Source: Epiperipatus broadwayi
Taxonomy: Eukaryota; Onychophora; Udeonychophora; Euonychophora; Peripatidae
Assembly (NCBI GenBank): GCA_028023455.1
Contig: JAQFVV010006255.1
Location: forward strand, 1,800,001 to 1,864,000
Direction of reading: 5' to 3'
DNA: 64,000 nucleotides
The notes beneath the pieces were generated by a model. The model saw nothing but the letters and a program-made list of their open reading frames with translations, did not search any database and was not told the origin of the DNA. The position numbers were made by a program, and so were the translations under genes. Positions 10,585 through 22,900 of the stretch are shown in pieces. Within the stretch, counting starts at the first letter, position 1. Each line of letters opens with the position of its first letter.

Positions 10585-10785
10585 TATTGGATGAATAGGC
10601 ACTAGATGGGGATTTTATGCATAAACCTTCTGGCATCCATTGATTACTCTGGTTGGCACAGGATGGCACTACTGTATGGAGAGTTTTGCCTGTTTAATAA
10701 CATTTATGTGCTAGCATAAGCGATGGTGATCATGTGATGTTTAGTGGTTTAATACCAATAATGTACTGGCAAATGATAAACTTAA

Positions 10786-13380
10786 TTTTTAATGATAATA
10801 AATAAAACATGCATGGACTTTAAAGGATAATCCTTTTGCATCAACAGGGATCAAACATAAAACCCCATTCCATATAACTGTTATGTACAAATCTAGTTCA
10901 GGAAGCAAGAACTCTTAAAAATTATTACTGTGAGCAATAAATAAATAAAACAGCTTATTATAAATCACTTTAAATAATTCCTAGGTTTACTCTACTACAA
11001 GTAAATAGTTTTATTGGGATCATTTAAAAAATCCCAGATCAGTAAGCAATCATGAAATAAAGTCACATACACTGCAATTTATGAAATAGGAGTTGGAAGG
11101 AATAAAGGCTAAAAAATATTTTAAAACAATTATGTAATAACTAATTGATTAACAATAAATAAAAGAAATTGACATGATATGAAATTTTAAGCATTCATTT
11201 CATCAAAAAAATATATAGTTTCATAAAAATTATATTAACCAGTTCATTTCTATTCATTAAATTAACTTTTAATTCACTATTTCTTTAAAATGACTAAAAA
11301 TTGGAAAAAAACAAATAATTTTTGATTTAGTTTAATTAACCCTTTGTTAAGTTTTTAGAAGGAAAAATAATGTTTCACACACACACAAAATTTTTTTTAA
11401 GTTTTTAAAAAAATTAAATTTTCTAATAAACTTTCATAATTTTTAAGAGAAAATTGAATGGATTAAAAAAAAGTTTCACAATTTGAAACATTAACTTAAT
11501 GAAAATATTTAAAATTATCAATTCTTGCAAAAAAAAAAATATTACTTTTATATGTAAAAAAATATTTTTTCTTTTTACTATTAATAAAAATATAGTTTGC
11601 ACACAAAAATATCTTTAACCATGGTTTGATTCTTTTGTAGAGTCATTTTCAACTATTATTTCCAGTTGAATTTTTTTCTTGAAGGCTTCTAGACATGAAC
11701 ATGATAAATTTGCCATTTTCCTGCTGATCAATATTTCCAAGTTAAAAAAATAGCAAGTTTTATCCATTTTCTTTTAATAAATTTTCCAGTAAGACTAACA
11801 CAGATAGACTCATGCTCTTGATTGAAGACAGATTTGCAGATTATTTTAGGGGGTAACTTCTATACATTTTTATTCCAGTGAAGGCAGGTTATATGGAGGA
11901 AGATGATGTCTAGCTTTTAGCTAACTTAGCACATGGTTTTTATTGTAGAAACCATTTTTATAAGTAAACTCATAGTATGCTAAAAGCTTGCCTACTAATA
12001 CAAACAATCTATCTCTAACCTAATAATTTTATAACAACCTATTAGGTAAATTCTTATAAATATAATTGTCCAGATATTTTCCTCCTTAATCATAGTCATT
12101 GAAAAACAAGTCAAGATTTTAAATTAACATCATAAAATTGTTGGCATTTTTTTACAATTAAAAAAATTTTCTTGCAAAAAGAGAAAGAAGATAATCAGTT
12201 AATTACACTGATTGGATTTTCTATAATGAAGAGAGAAAAAGAAAAAAATAAGTAATTAAAAATAAAATTTATCAAAAGGATTACATTTTTTTTTTCCTTT
12301 TTAAAAACTCTTAAATATAAAACTTTATCCCTCTTAATTAAAAGGTTAAAAATGAATATTTGTTAAATAATTTACAAAAAAGAGGAAATTATTTTTCTCT
12401 TAGTACATTTTCATAGTTTAAATTAAAACTATTAATTAATTTTAACTACTAAAGAGAGAGAGAGAGAGAGTAAAAAAACAACAACACTTGTTTACATTTT
12501 TTTATAGTTTTCTCTCCCTTCTACAGTCATTTATAATTTATTAAAATATTCCCATATTAAAGCCATATTATTATTTAACAAATTTAATGTTTGAGAATTT
12601 TCATACTATCACTTCTGAGCCTTAAACTATGTAGTTAAATAAAGACCCAATGTAAAAAAATTTGCATGGGAAAATTAAATATTATTTTCCCCATTACTTA
12701 AATAATTGTATACTTGAATTTGAGCATGTTGCCATCTAATTATTTTTAATGCATCTATGTAGTCAACTGGTTACAATATATTATTATTTATCTATGAAAT
12801 GTGTCTTTACTTAGGACCAACATGTGACATCAGAGTGTCACAGATTGGGCACAATACTCCTATTTAAGTAATCCAATTGGAAATTTTTTTTAAATTTTTT
12901 TAGATGGGAATCAATTCAGGAATCTACATCTTGAGGTTACCACTCTATCATACAAGGATAATATTTAGTAACATGGAGATGTTAAGGTCTAATAAATGAA
13001 TGGTTAATCATTCTGTTTAACATAATGTAAAATTGAATTTAATTTTCATCAAACAATTCATCATATATATTCCAAAGTTTACTAACAATCTAGCTCTAAC
13101 ATTATGATACTTAACTGTATATAAGTAAATTCTGCAGATTGTTTGGGTTTTGAGTTTTTTTACTAAGCTTCAGAGCATCAGTAAATTCTTTGGTTGTAGA
13201 AGGAATTACATATTGTATCAGAACTGATAGTCATATATTTTTTGTATCAAAGTTGATTTGTGTGATATAAATTACATTTGATTTTATGTTATGTTTAATG
13301 GAAATATTAATCGTTCATTTATTATATATATATATTAAATCAAATATAGTAAAACTTAACAGGATAATAATATGTAAAAA
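10786..13380. other. AT-rich sequence, no gene seen
   Basis: Homopolymer A/T runs and simple repeats, including a (GA)n tract at about 12452-12470. No protein motif, no assignable element ends. Confidence 0.45.
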
Positions 13381-14508
13381 ACTTCAGCTGATAAATTCTT
13401 CAGATATAACAAACTCTTACTAACTTTGATTTCACATTAAAATAAATAAAAAATCAGCTCCAGGATGATCTGTTCTTGACTTACAATACTATTCACAACA
13501 GTTGGCTGCAGAATAACTTGATAACATTCCAGTGTTATATATAAAAACCTTTTATTTATAAATACCAAACATAAGACCTATTAAATTTTACAGCATGAAA
13601 TAATCATGGCATGGCTTTATTAAATATTAAGCATATAAATATATCTAAAGCAGAGTTGAAACCAACTACTAACACTATTAATATTAATTAATAATTAACT
13701 ACATAATAAAGCAAATGTGCTAATAGTGAATTGGTAAAGGTACATAACTTTATTGTTTGGCAGCTCATAAGAAGTTCAAGTGCCAGAATCGATCCTGGGA
13801 CATCCCCAAGTCCAAATTGGATACTCTACTAATTGCGCCAAATTGTCACAACACCCAATAAATTTACACAAAACAATTTTAAATTAATACACTATACACG
13901 CTTACACCTGCACATACAGATGTTTATGTAATATATAAGAGATTCGAACTCAGACTTTTACACATTTCTCAACTCTCCAAGCCATCTCATATTGCTGACC
14001 CACCTGATCACACACATGATTATTTATCTTTTCAACATGTGTGTGATCAGGTGGGTCAGCAATATGAGATGGCTTGGAGAGTTGAGGGTTGTGTAAAAGT
14101 CTGAATTCGAATCCCTTATATATTACAAAACAATTTTGTGTTAGCACATTTGGTTCATTATATAGTTGATTATTAATTAATATTAATAATATTTAAGGTG
14201 ACTATACTTGTTTTCAACTTTACCTTAGGCTCATTTATCGTAATTCTTAAGTATTAATATTTAAAAAGAGCACATTATAATTATTTTATACTGGCAAAAT
14301 CCAATAGATCTTAAAGTTTGATATGTATAAGTAAAAGAGTTTTGTACATTACTTTGGAATGCTACCAAATAGCTCTGCAGCCAATTGACACATCATGTCA
14401 TAAACTATAGAACGATTATTCTAGAGGAACTAATGTGTTAATTATTTTGATGTGATATCAAAGTTAGTAAGAATTTGTTATATGTGAATTTATTAGATGT
14501 CATGATTC
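13381..14508. repeat. 1.1-kb imperfect palindrome (inverted repeat)
   Basis: The left arm (13381-14018) is the reverse complement of the right arm (14036-14508) around a 17-nt loop. The inner 55 bp per arm (about 13964-14018 and 14036-14090) are almost perfect. The outer parts are diverged but align to the ends: aactttgatttcaca at 13422 pairs with tgatatcaaagtt at about 14452, and gcagccaactgttg pairs with ctgcagccaattgac near 14377. The left arm is longer because it carries an extra tRNA-like unit of about 165 bp. A transcript across it would fold into a long hairpin. It may be a fold-back transposon or an inverted duplication. Confidence 0.85.
13740..13900 (-). repeat. tRNA-like SINE unit inserted in the left palindrome arm
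   Basis: On the minus strand there is TTTGGCGCAATTAGTAGAG (A-box-like) followed by GGATCGATTC (B-box-like), in tRNA-like spacing. The unit is absent from the right arm of the palindrome, so it was inserted after the inverted duplication formed, or lost from the other arm. The insertion boundary is approximate. Confidence 0.55.
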
Positions 14509-17500
14509 AATATGTATGTGTGTGTATTTCTATATGTCAAAAACAACCGACAGCTATATAGTGAATTTATCTATTCAAATATTTTAGTCATTTTGTGGAA
14601 TTCTTATAGCAAATGCAATTTTCATTTTTCACTGCTTTTGGTCTTTTATTTATCATATAAATAAATATGCATTATAAAAAGACATTGCATAGTAGAAATA
14701 AATATAGTTTGAATAAAATAATTATTGAAGTTAAATAATCAAAATAAGAATAAAAGCTAGTAATAATAAATATTGTCATTTCGTTTTTAGTTCATAGGTC
14801 AATCTCAAAATCTTTCAATTTTTATTTTTCTAATTCTAAAGTTTGGGATTGAAATTTTGGAAGGGATTCTAAAAGTTCTTTTTTAATTGGCTTATTAGAC
14901 ATTAAACAATTCAGTTATCTGCATAGTCTGATTTTGGCAGCTATTATTTGATAAGTCTTGAATCATATATTGCCATTTTTTTTTTTTAGAATTTAACATC
15001 ATATATAAATTTAGAATTCTCTATTTTTTTCTTGAATTTTTTTAATATAAAATATGAGATTATTCAGTTATAGGACTATTATTGTAATTTTAGTTTAGGC
15101 ACAATAAAAATTCTGATGATTTTATAGATGCATTTTGACTGAGGTGCTATACATCATATTCTTATATAGATGATTTCAGATTTTGTCTTCCACTATTTTG
15201 TGTAAATTTTTTTAAATATTTGAAATGCATATTGAAGGAAATAAAATGTGGATGAAATTTGGATTCTTGCTGAAAGTAGAGACCATAAAACAGCAATTAT
15301 TAGGATTGAGTGTTTTTGTCAAGCTATTGTTATTAAATATTTTGGTAACATAATATACAAGGGTTAAAGTGTCTGGTCTTTGCATTGATTTTTTCCATAT
15401 GTCAAAGCATCGGCCAGGAAGCGAATCCACGACAACTGTCTGCAAGCATTGTTGGTTGTCACTTATTTCTTATTTCCAATATTGTCCATTAATTGGATGA
15501 ATAGCTAAATTCAGTATTGTTTTATGAATAGTTTGCTTAGTATGATAAATAATTAGCTTTTATTGCATTTGAAGCACAGACAAATCTGACTTTCTAAAAT
15601 TTGACTATTTCTAACCTTTGGATAAATTAGGATTTATTCAACTAACATTTTTTTGCTCATTTATTTACTTCAATGTATATGATGTGAAAGAGAGAAAAAG
15701 ACCCAGGAGAAAAAAAAAATTTTAAAATCAATTGAGAGGAAATCATTTTCAACCGAAAACTAGTGAATAAAAAAGAGTTAGATATTTGGAAAGTTGAATC
15801 TATTTGAAAAGTTTAAATAAAGTTTGAATTCCACATATAATTCCAATTAAAATACCACAAATTTTCAGATAAACACAAATATACAGAATAAATGTATATT
15901 AAATATATATTAAAATTCAGTTTCCAGCTTTAAAGATCTAGATTTATAATTGGGAGCAGGGGATGAAAGATGTATTATTGAATTACACTCAATTTGGAAA
16001 AATTGTTATTTCAGGAAAATTCTCAAATCAAGAATATCAGTTAATGGAATTGTGCCTGCATATTTTTGCAAGATATTGGTAATGACAAACTACCATGCAA
16101 AGAAAATAACCCATTCACTTTGCATGATGGGTTTCATACTAAGGGATGAAGATATAAAATAAAGTAGATTATCATGAGTAGGGCAGATTAAGGCAAATTT
16201 GCAATAGATTTAAATAAGAAGAGACCAAGAACTAACTGAATAGTCAGTAAATAATGTGGTGCTTTTTATAATTTGGTGCTGAGATTTCAAATAGATATGC
16301 CTTAGAATGATGTTTAAGAATTTAATTAGAAGAGATTATAGGACAAAATAAAAATTCTTTCCATAAGTGGATTAAGAAGTTTAATGAATTTTGATAAAGT
16401 ATTTTAATATGATTACAAGTATAGAGAGTCATATGAAGATTTTTGAGATTTTTAAACATGAAGAAGTTACTAGAGCAAATTTTAGTAGACTGAGAATTAT
16501 AGATTAATATTAAACTACTAAATTTCTTTTATAGTAGAGAATCTAATGTTTAGATAGCCAGCAATCTTGATTTATAATTTTTGAAAATTATACTCCTATT
16601 TTATTACATATCATATATAAGTAATCCCAACTTAATGATAGTGAGCACCGTGATGCCAATGATAATTTTGATTGTGCCCACCATAACTAAATTGTATTTA
16701 TCTTCATTTTAATTTAAGAATAATTTTTTGTATAAATAAACCAAATTATTGTTATTGGTGTTAATTTTTAATATTCTCAAATATTATTTTGTATAAGTAA
16801 ACCAAATTTCTGTTGGTGGTGTTAATTTTTAATATTTATCAAATATTACAAATTAAAAAAAAACATTCAAATTATTTGAAAATAATACATTTATTTGCAT
16901 ATTTTACACTTTATTATAATTGTCTCCATTTAAATTTTTTTTTCAAATACTAAATGGTGCTTGCTACATGACATGCTCTTGTGAGTGTGCTCCATAGAAG
17001 AAAGATTGGGATTCATTAGACTAAGATATATAATTTTATTATGATATATTAAGTCAAATATTAGTTTGTAATTTATATTTACAATGATGAAACTAAGACT
17101 AACTATTGTGCTATTCTTGGCAGGAACATTATTCTGTCTCTACTGGAAGTTTAGGAAGTCCAAAGGTTTGCTCATGTGAAGATTGAATTGACATTTATGT
17201 TGAGCATGTAAACATCCAACATTCAGATTATTATCAAGAACATATTTGAACTATTTAGAAAACATTAGGATAGTTTTAGAGGTCACAAGTTAAGATCTAG
17301 AAAAATAGTGAAAAGAAATTGAGAAAATTTTACTGTCATTTTTTGTGACAAGTAGAATTGAATAAAACATTTTTTAATTACTAGCTTTATTATATATGCA
17401 TCTTCCATAGAATTTTTTGGCAAAATAGTTATCACATTCTCCTGCCATGTTAGTAAACTGGGGTTCATAATTTGTTCAGAAAATTTTTTCAGGTTCCCAA

Positions 17501-17750
17501 CATGTTAAGGATTTTGTCCCTCAAAATAGCTGTTTTATAGTCAATTTAACTAGTCATCAGGTATTGGTATCCATCTATTCTTAACTAGAATAAAACAAGG
17601 ATAGAAAAATATCCAAAGCTTCATCACATAGCTTTTGAAACCCGATTGAATATTGTCTTCTTTTTTATTGTTCCTCTAAAGGACAAAAAGACTTGTAGAA
17701 AGCCTTGCAATGGATGTTTAAAGCTGGTTTTACTTTTTTATGTATATATA
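14509..17750. other. AT-rich sequence, no gene seen
   Basis: Short ORFs such as those at 15212-15445 and 15950-16162 match no family I know. A 65-bp block (ttgtataaataaaccaaatt...) is tandemly duplicated at about 16725 and 16790. The ends cccaacttaatg (16626) and gattgggattc (17003) could be worn hAT-like termini, but no duplication supports it. Confidence 0.4.
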
Positions 17751-17751
17751 T

Positions 17752-17778
17752 TGTAACGGTATATAATATGCCGTTACA
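17752..17778. repeat. Perfect 8-bp-arm hairpin
   Basis: TGTAACGG and CCGTTACA flank an 11-nt AT spacer. This could be a stem-loop or the end of a mobile element. No partner copy was found. Confidence 0.5.
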
Positions 17779-19750
17779 TTATTTTAAATTAAAATAAAAA
17801 GATCGTAAATAAAAATTGATTTATTAAAAAGAAAAAACTTAACTTAAAAACTGAAAATTAAAAAGAGTTGTTTAACGTATATAATATATCGCACAGATGG
17901 AAGGAAAACTTTGAAAGTATTTTTTTGAATGTACTTTTTTATAAAAAAAAGTAAAGATCTAAAAATAAAATATTTTTGTTAAAAAGTAACGTAAATGAAA
18001 ATAGAAATAAATGTTAATTTCTATTTTAAGATTCCTATGTAATCTCAGTAAATGGAAATGATTGTGTTATTAATTAAATGAAAAGCAAATTAGCCTTTGG
18101 GGCTTTTATATAATTAAAAAGTCAGATAAGATAATTAAAAAAATTAGAATGTCCAATAGAAGCAGTAACCAATGCTCGGACCTTAACGAAAATCATTGGG
18201 ACAGGAAACTGTTCAGTGAATCTGGAGGATTACTATAAAAAGAAACAATTCAAATTAAAAGACAGTTCCAGCTTGATTTTTTTTGAGAAGGGTGATAAGA
18301 CACACTTTTCACCCTCTCTCACTTATTTCATATGAAATGACTGCTGAATTATAAATGGTATTGTTGCAGACCCTGAATCATATGGGTACTGCAATTAAAT
18401 AGTACTAGGATTGAACCAGCTAAGGCCATCTCCAGAACAACAGACCGGTCTTCCATGAAAGCATGACAAATAAAGACTTCGGGAATTAGCACCAGGAATC
18501 GGGAGCTCTTCTACTGTAAGATATGAACTGTAAAATTTTAAAAAAAGTAATTGAGAACTTTCGTCAAGATTTGACAAGTTTTTAATAATCAACTAAACCT
18601 AATTTTTAAAATGAACTTTAATCTGACTTTTAAGATTTCAAAAACAATTATTAATGTTTAATTTTATATATTTGAGTTCGCTAATTTAATCATTTCCATT
18701 TTTTTTATTAATATTTATTGACTAAATTATTTAAATATAATAAATTTAAGTTGGGTGTAGATAGTTGCATAGAGTCTTTAACGTTTAGTTATTATTATTA
18801 TTATTATTATTTTTTGATTAAAATATATAGATATCGGTAAATATGACACCATGCTGAGTGTCCAAACATATTTATTCGTATATCTTTTAAGTTATTGATG
18901 TCAATGCGGCATCTTATGATGAATGCCATTGGGTTTATTGTAAATTTCCCTCTGCAATTCCATCAATAACTTTATATTTTAGTCGTTTATGTTTATTTTG
19001 AATGGGTTTTAATTTCAGGCTATTTGTCTCGTAGTTAGGTCGATGCTGGTGGAGGGATATATGGGTGTTTATATCAATGTAATGTGAAGTGTGTTTAGCA
19101 TACTGGGCAAAGCCCAATTGAATGCATGACCCAAAGATGTAGTCATTACGTTGCAATGGATGCAGATGTATTTCCTGCGCCATTGACCCTTTCTAGCTCT
19201 ATGGATAGGGACAATAAGTCAGCAGTAAGACCGCTCCCCCCATATGTAGTGCTTCTCCTTTAAATTATTTTATATACATAATTCCTTCACCAGACAGACA
19301 CACATTTCTGTATTGGATGAAGATCATGTTCTTCAAATAATACCACACAGCAGATGCACATTCCTGACTGCGTGGTTTTATGCTAGCATCTTCATATTGC
19401 ATTGGTTGCATTCTTATAGCAGGAAGCAAGCGTTGGTCTGGTTACAAACTTTTAGTCTGAGATTGAACGATTGTTTTGAAAAGTTTTTAACTGAGTAATC
19501 TATGTAGCCTATCTATACTCAACATTATAAAACCAACTTTTATAAAATGTTCATCTGGGCGGACTGTTTAAAATAATAATTTAAATTTAAAAACTAATTA
19601 CCAATCTAAAATAATAAATTTTATTTCTCAATTTTAAATATTTATATATGTGCGTTAATAAATTTTTTTGTGTGTTATTACTGGCAGTGGCTTTTATTTT
19701 TTAATATTGAAGATATATTTTAAATAAATAATATATATATATATTATCTC
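17779..19750. other. Mixed-composition region, unassigned
   Basis: Two less AT-rich patches (18160-18520 and 18880-19560) stand out from the background. The first has a B-box-like ggttcaatcc on the minus strand at about 18411, perhaps a decayed SINE. A (TTA)n microsatellite lies at 18788-18812. Short ORFs at 18395-18592 and 18935-19183 match no known protein. These patches are probably old mobile-element pieces. Confidence 0.35.
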
Positions 19751-19752
19751 TG

Positions 19753-19930
19753 CTGCTCCGTGAGCTAGTGACTAGGGCTGATGGTTGAAATAAAATACTA
19801 AATAAAAGTTGGAATCTTAATATGTATCTGCCTACTATATAAATTTTCCAGGTTCAAATAGCCTGGTGGTGTTCTGTACGGCAGATACAGGAAGACTTAA
19901 ACTTCTATATCACCCTGACCGTTATAATAT
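19753..19930 (+). repeat. Candidate tRNA-derived SINE
   Basis: CCGTGAGCTAGTGACTAGGG at about 19757 resembles a tRNA 5' half with an A box. CAGGTTCAAATAGCC at 19850 resembles a B box, but the spacing (about 90 nt) is longer than in a tRNA and implies an insertion of about 50 nt between the boxes. No second copy was seen in the window. Confidence 0.4.
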
Positions 19931-22900
19931 ATTGGGAATTATTAAAAAGTAATTAAATAAATTTGTTGAAAAACTAGGTTTCTACCTTATTGACTAAATG
20001 ACCACCTGATACTGACTGTAAATAAGGTGTTAATATTTTTTTTCGTTATCACAGATTTAGATTTATCTATATAGTATCATCCACCAAATTAAATATGATT
20101 ATATAGAGTAGACAAATCAGAAAACTTTAAAATAAATATCAAAAATAAATTTTTATAATCAAACTAAAGTAATATTAAGAGTAAATCTTCAGTATGAATT
20201 GTCTATTTTCCATCTTGTTGCAAATTAAACTTTATTCTAATGTTACTTTAATATACCAATACTTATTAGATAGAGATGATTATTTAACTTATTCCTTGTA
20301 TGCCTATAAAAAATAAGCTATTGATTTTATTATTAACTGTTGTAAAAGTCACTTTTATGTTATATAAGCTATTGACAATTTATTGACTGTTGAATGATGA
20401 ATTCTGTTTTAAAGGAGTATATTATCAGTGCCTGAATCTAATGTTCTAGAGTTGTATACTCAAGTTTATATGTGTATGGCATCTAACTTGACTGTTGACT
20501 ATTTATATGTGTATATACTTGTAATAACAATAAGAATAATAAATATAATGGTTTTAATTAATGGACATTTTATTTGTATATATATACTTCTATGTTATGT
20601 GTATCCCCAAATAGGGTTTATAATTTCTTTAAATTTTGTTTTTATTATTAATGAAGTTTTTAATAAACAAACAAAAAAAGAATAAATTACAAACTTTCAG
20701 GCATATAAATTATAATAAAGATTCAATTTATAGATCGTATTTTTCAAGGGATCCAAAGTTTTTATTTTTTATTTTTATATGCAATGATGCATTTTACATC
20801 ATTTTGTTAGTGGTATTACCAGGAAGTTCATTTGGAAAAAAGTGTTTCATGACTTATTTTTTTGGTGAGGTTCTATTCATTTAAAATAATTGAGTCAAGT
20901 TGGTAAATCTTGAACAGTTTTGTTACTATGTTGAGATTCTAGACTATTTAACATAAAGCTTTTCATTAACTTTGTGATCTATGATGATACTAGTCAAGCT
21001 GGATTAGTTCCTAGAATTATGTAACTTGATCAGCTTGGTGATTATAAGGATCTCATTAACTTTAAGAACTTGTTCTCAAATTACTTGTTTGGTTTGGCAG
21101 AAAGAATATTATGTTCTTTATAAAATAATGAAGTGTTCAATCAAAATCTTAATCATTTGTGTATATTCTTGATCTATGAGGTATATTGATCTTGGGGAAT
21201 GAAGCTAAATTTGATTATAAATTATCTGCAAATTTGTAAGAAATATTAGAAAAAAAGCACAGTGCAAACTATCAGATTTCTGTAATGCTGTTGAGGTCAC
21301 AAATTTTCTCAAATTAAGATAATGCAACTTTTAGTTATTTTAATCACTTTTGGTAATTATATAGCGATCATGACCACGATCTTTGATTTGCATCATTAGC
21401 ATTTTTCTACGCATCATTATTAAAACATTATACATATATATAAAAGTATAAAATTGTATACATAATTATGTATAAATGCTTGCATACATGTGTGTATTTT
21501 ATATAACTATTACTAATTAATTTCATTAATGGTCCTGTTAGGCAACATGACTTATTCTGTAAATAATTAGACTTTTAATCAATATTTTGCTGAGAATTCT
21601 TGTATGTGTTTGGCTTTTCTATACTGTTATTTTATTATTTTTTCTTTTACAAAATTTTGTGATGAATTTATAATAGAAACTTTATGTGCAGAAACTTTAT
21701 TTTGTTCAATTTCTTCATTTTGTGTATCACATTTGTTTTCAGATGCAAATTTATTTCATCATTATTGTTTAAATTATTTCAAGATTAAAAGAGAATTTTG
21801 ATGTATCAATTTTTATATATTTTCATAATATTTCTTGATCAATCAATTGCATAATAATGTATCTATATTCTATTTTTTTGACCTTTACAGCTACTTATAT
21901 ATATATATATTATAACCCTCATATTTGAGTTTACTGGTGTTGCTTTTATGCAATATTTTTTTGTTATTATGTATAACAAAATATTAAAGTCATGTATATA
22001 GAATAAATTTTATATGTGTCTTAAAATATTAAAAAGAAAATTAAGTGTTAAGATTAAAGGTATTATTACTTTATTCTATTAAAAATAAAGAATATTTTTT
22101 CTTTTAAAACAAAAATGTTATGGTATCCAACAGAAGCTTTCGAAACTCTTCTGTTTTCAAGAAACCGGGAAAAGAATTGTAACACCACTTCACCATAATA
22201 TCTTTTACTGACAAGAAGTCAATGAAATTTTATAAAGATTTTTAATTAATATGCATTTTATGAAGTAGAGGACCCTTTAGGATTCTTTTCCTGACCTTTC
22301 CAATAGTGTAGCTGAATATAGAGCTGTTAACAAAAACATGCCTTAAATTTTAATCTTTATCCTGCCAATTTATTCATCATTATTGAACACTGAAGAAATA
22401 TCTAACATTTTCTTGCTGAAGAAAAAAAAACTAGTCATCTAAAGTCATTATTCCATGAAAACATATTTCTATAAATTAACTTGCGAATCTACTTATTTTA
22501 AAATGCTTAGAAGAAAATTGCAAAAGGAAACTCTCATCAGAAAACAACCTTTAAGCTAAAATCTTATATTGCCAGAAAACATTAAAATTCAATAATTAAT
22601 GGTTATGTTCCCATGTTTATGGATGCAAAATATGCATGTGAATTCACAAAGGCATTAGACTAAAACAATTGAACTTTTTATAACTACTGTCAAAGAGATT
22701 ATAAAGTTATAATTTTTTTTTTTACTCTCAAATGTGATCACCATGAAAGTCTATTAATTTGTAAATACGTAAATAGATTTTTTTAATTATCATTACATTC
22801 TTTTATTAAAGTTATTGTTTATTGTTAATAATTTTGTGTTGCCATTTTTCATCCGAACCAAGCTAATTATTTACTCATTAATGTAATGATTTATTAGGTA

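Larger units (their letters stand above)
10187..10785 (+). mobile_element. Retrozyme-like tandem repeat, family B (about 412-bp unit)
   Basis: The block ttgatta(t/c)tctggttggcaca through gatgtttaatggtttaacacc occurs at 10228-10345 and again at 10640-10755, a period of 412 bp. One complete unit lies between, carrying a hammerhead-like motif at 10543-10584. The first 100 bp (10187-10289) form a hairpin, because an inverted piece of the same terminal block lies against the direct one. A degenerate copy is at 38632-38835 on the minus strand. Families A and B share only the ribozyme core and the GGGGATATT motif after it, so they are distinct but related designs. No ORF. Confidence 0.6.

Noticed and set aside
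15212-15445. 77-residue minus-strand ORF
   Set aside because: Fairly complex composition, but no known motif, no splice or promoter context and no second copy.
16620-17010. Possible hAT MITE (cccaac ... gattggg ends)
   Set aside because: Inverted similarity is short and no 8-bp duplication was found.
18935-19183. 82-residue ORF rich in His/Ile/Leu
   Set aside because: No family motif, and the surrounding region looks like an old repeat. Not called as a gene.
22375-22440. CTGAAGA ... ACTAGTC resembling the family B ribozyme
   Set aside because: No helix I complementarity and no helix II; it is a chance match in A-rich sequence.
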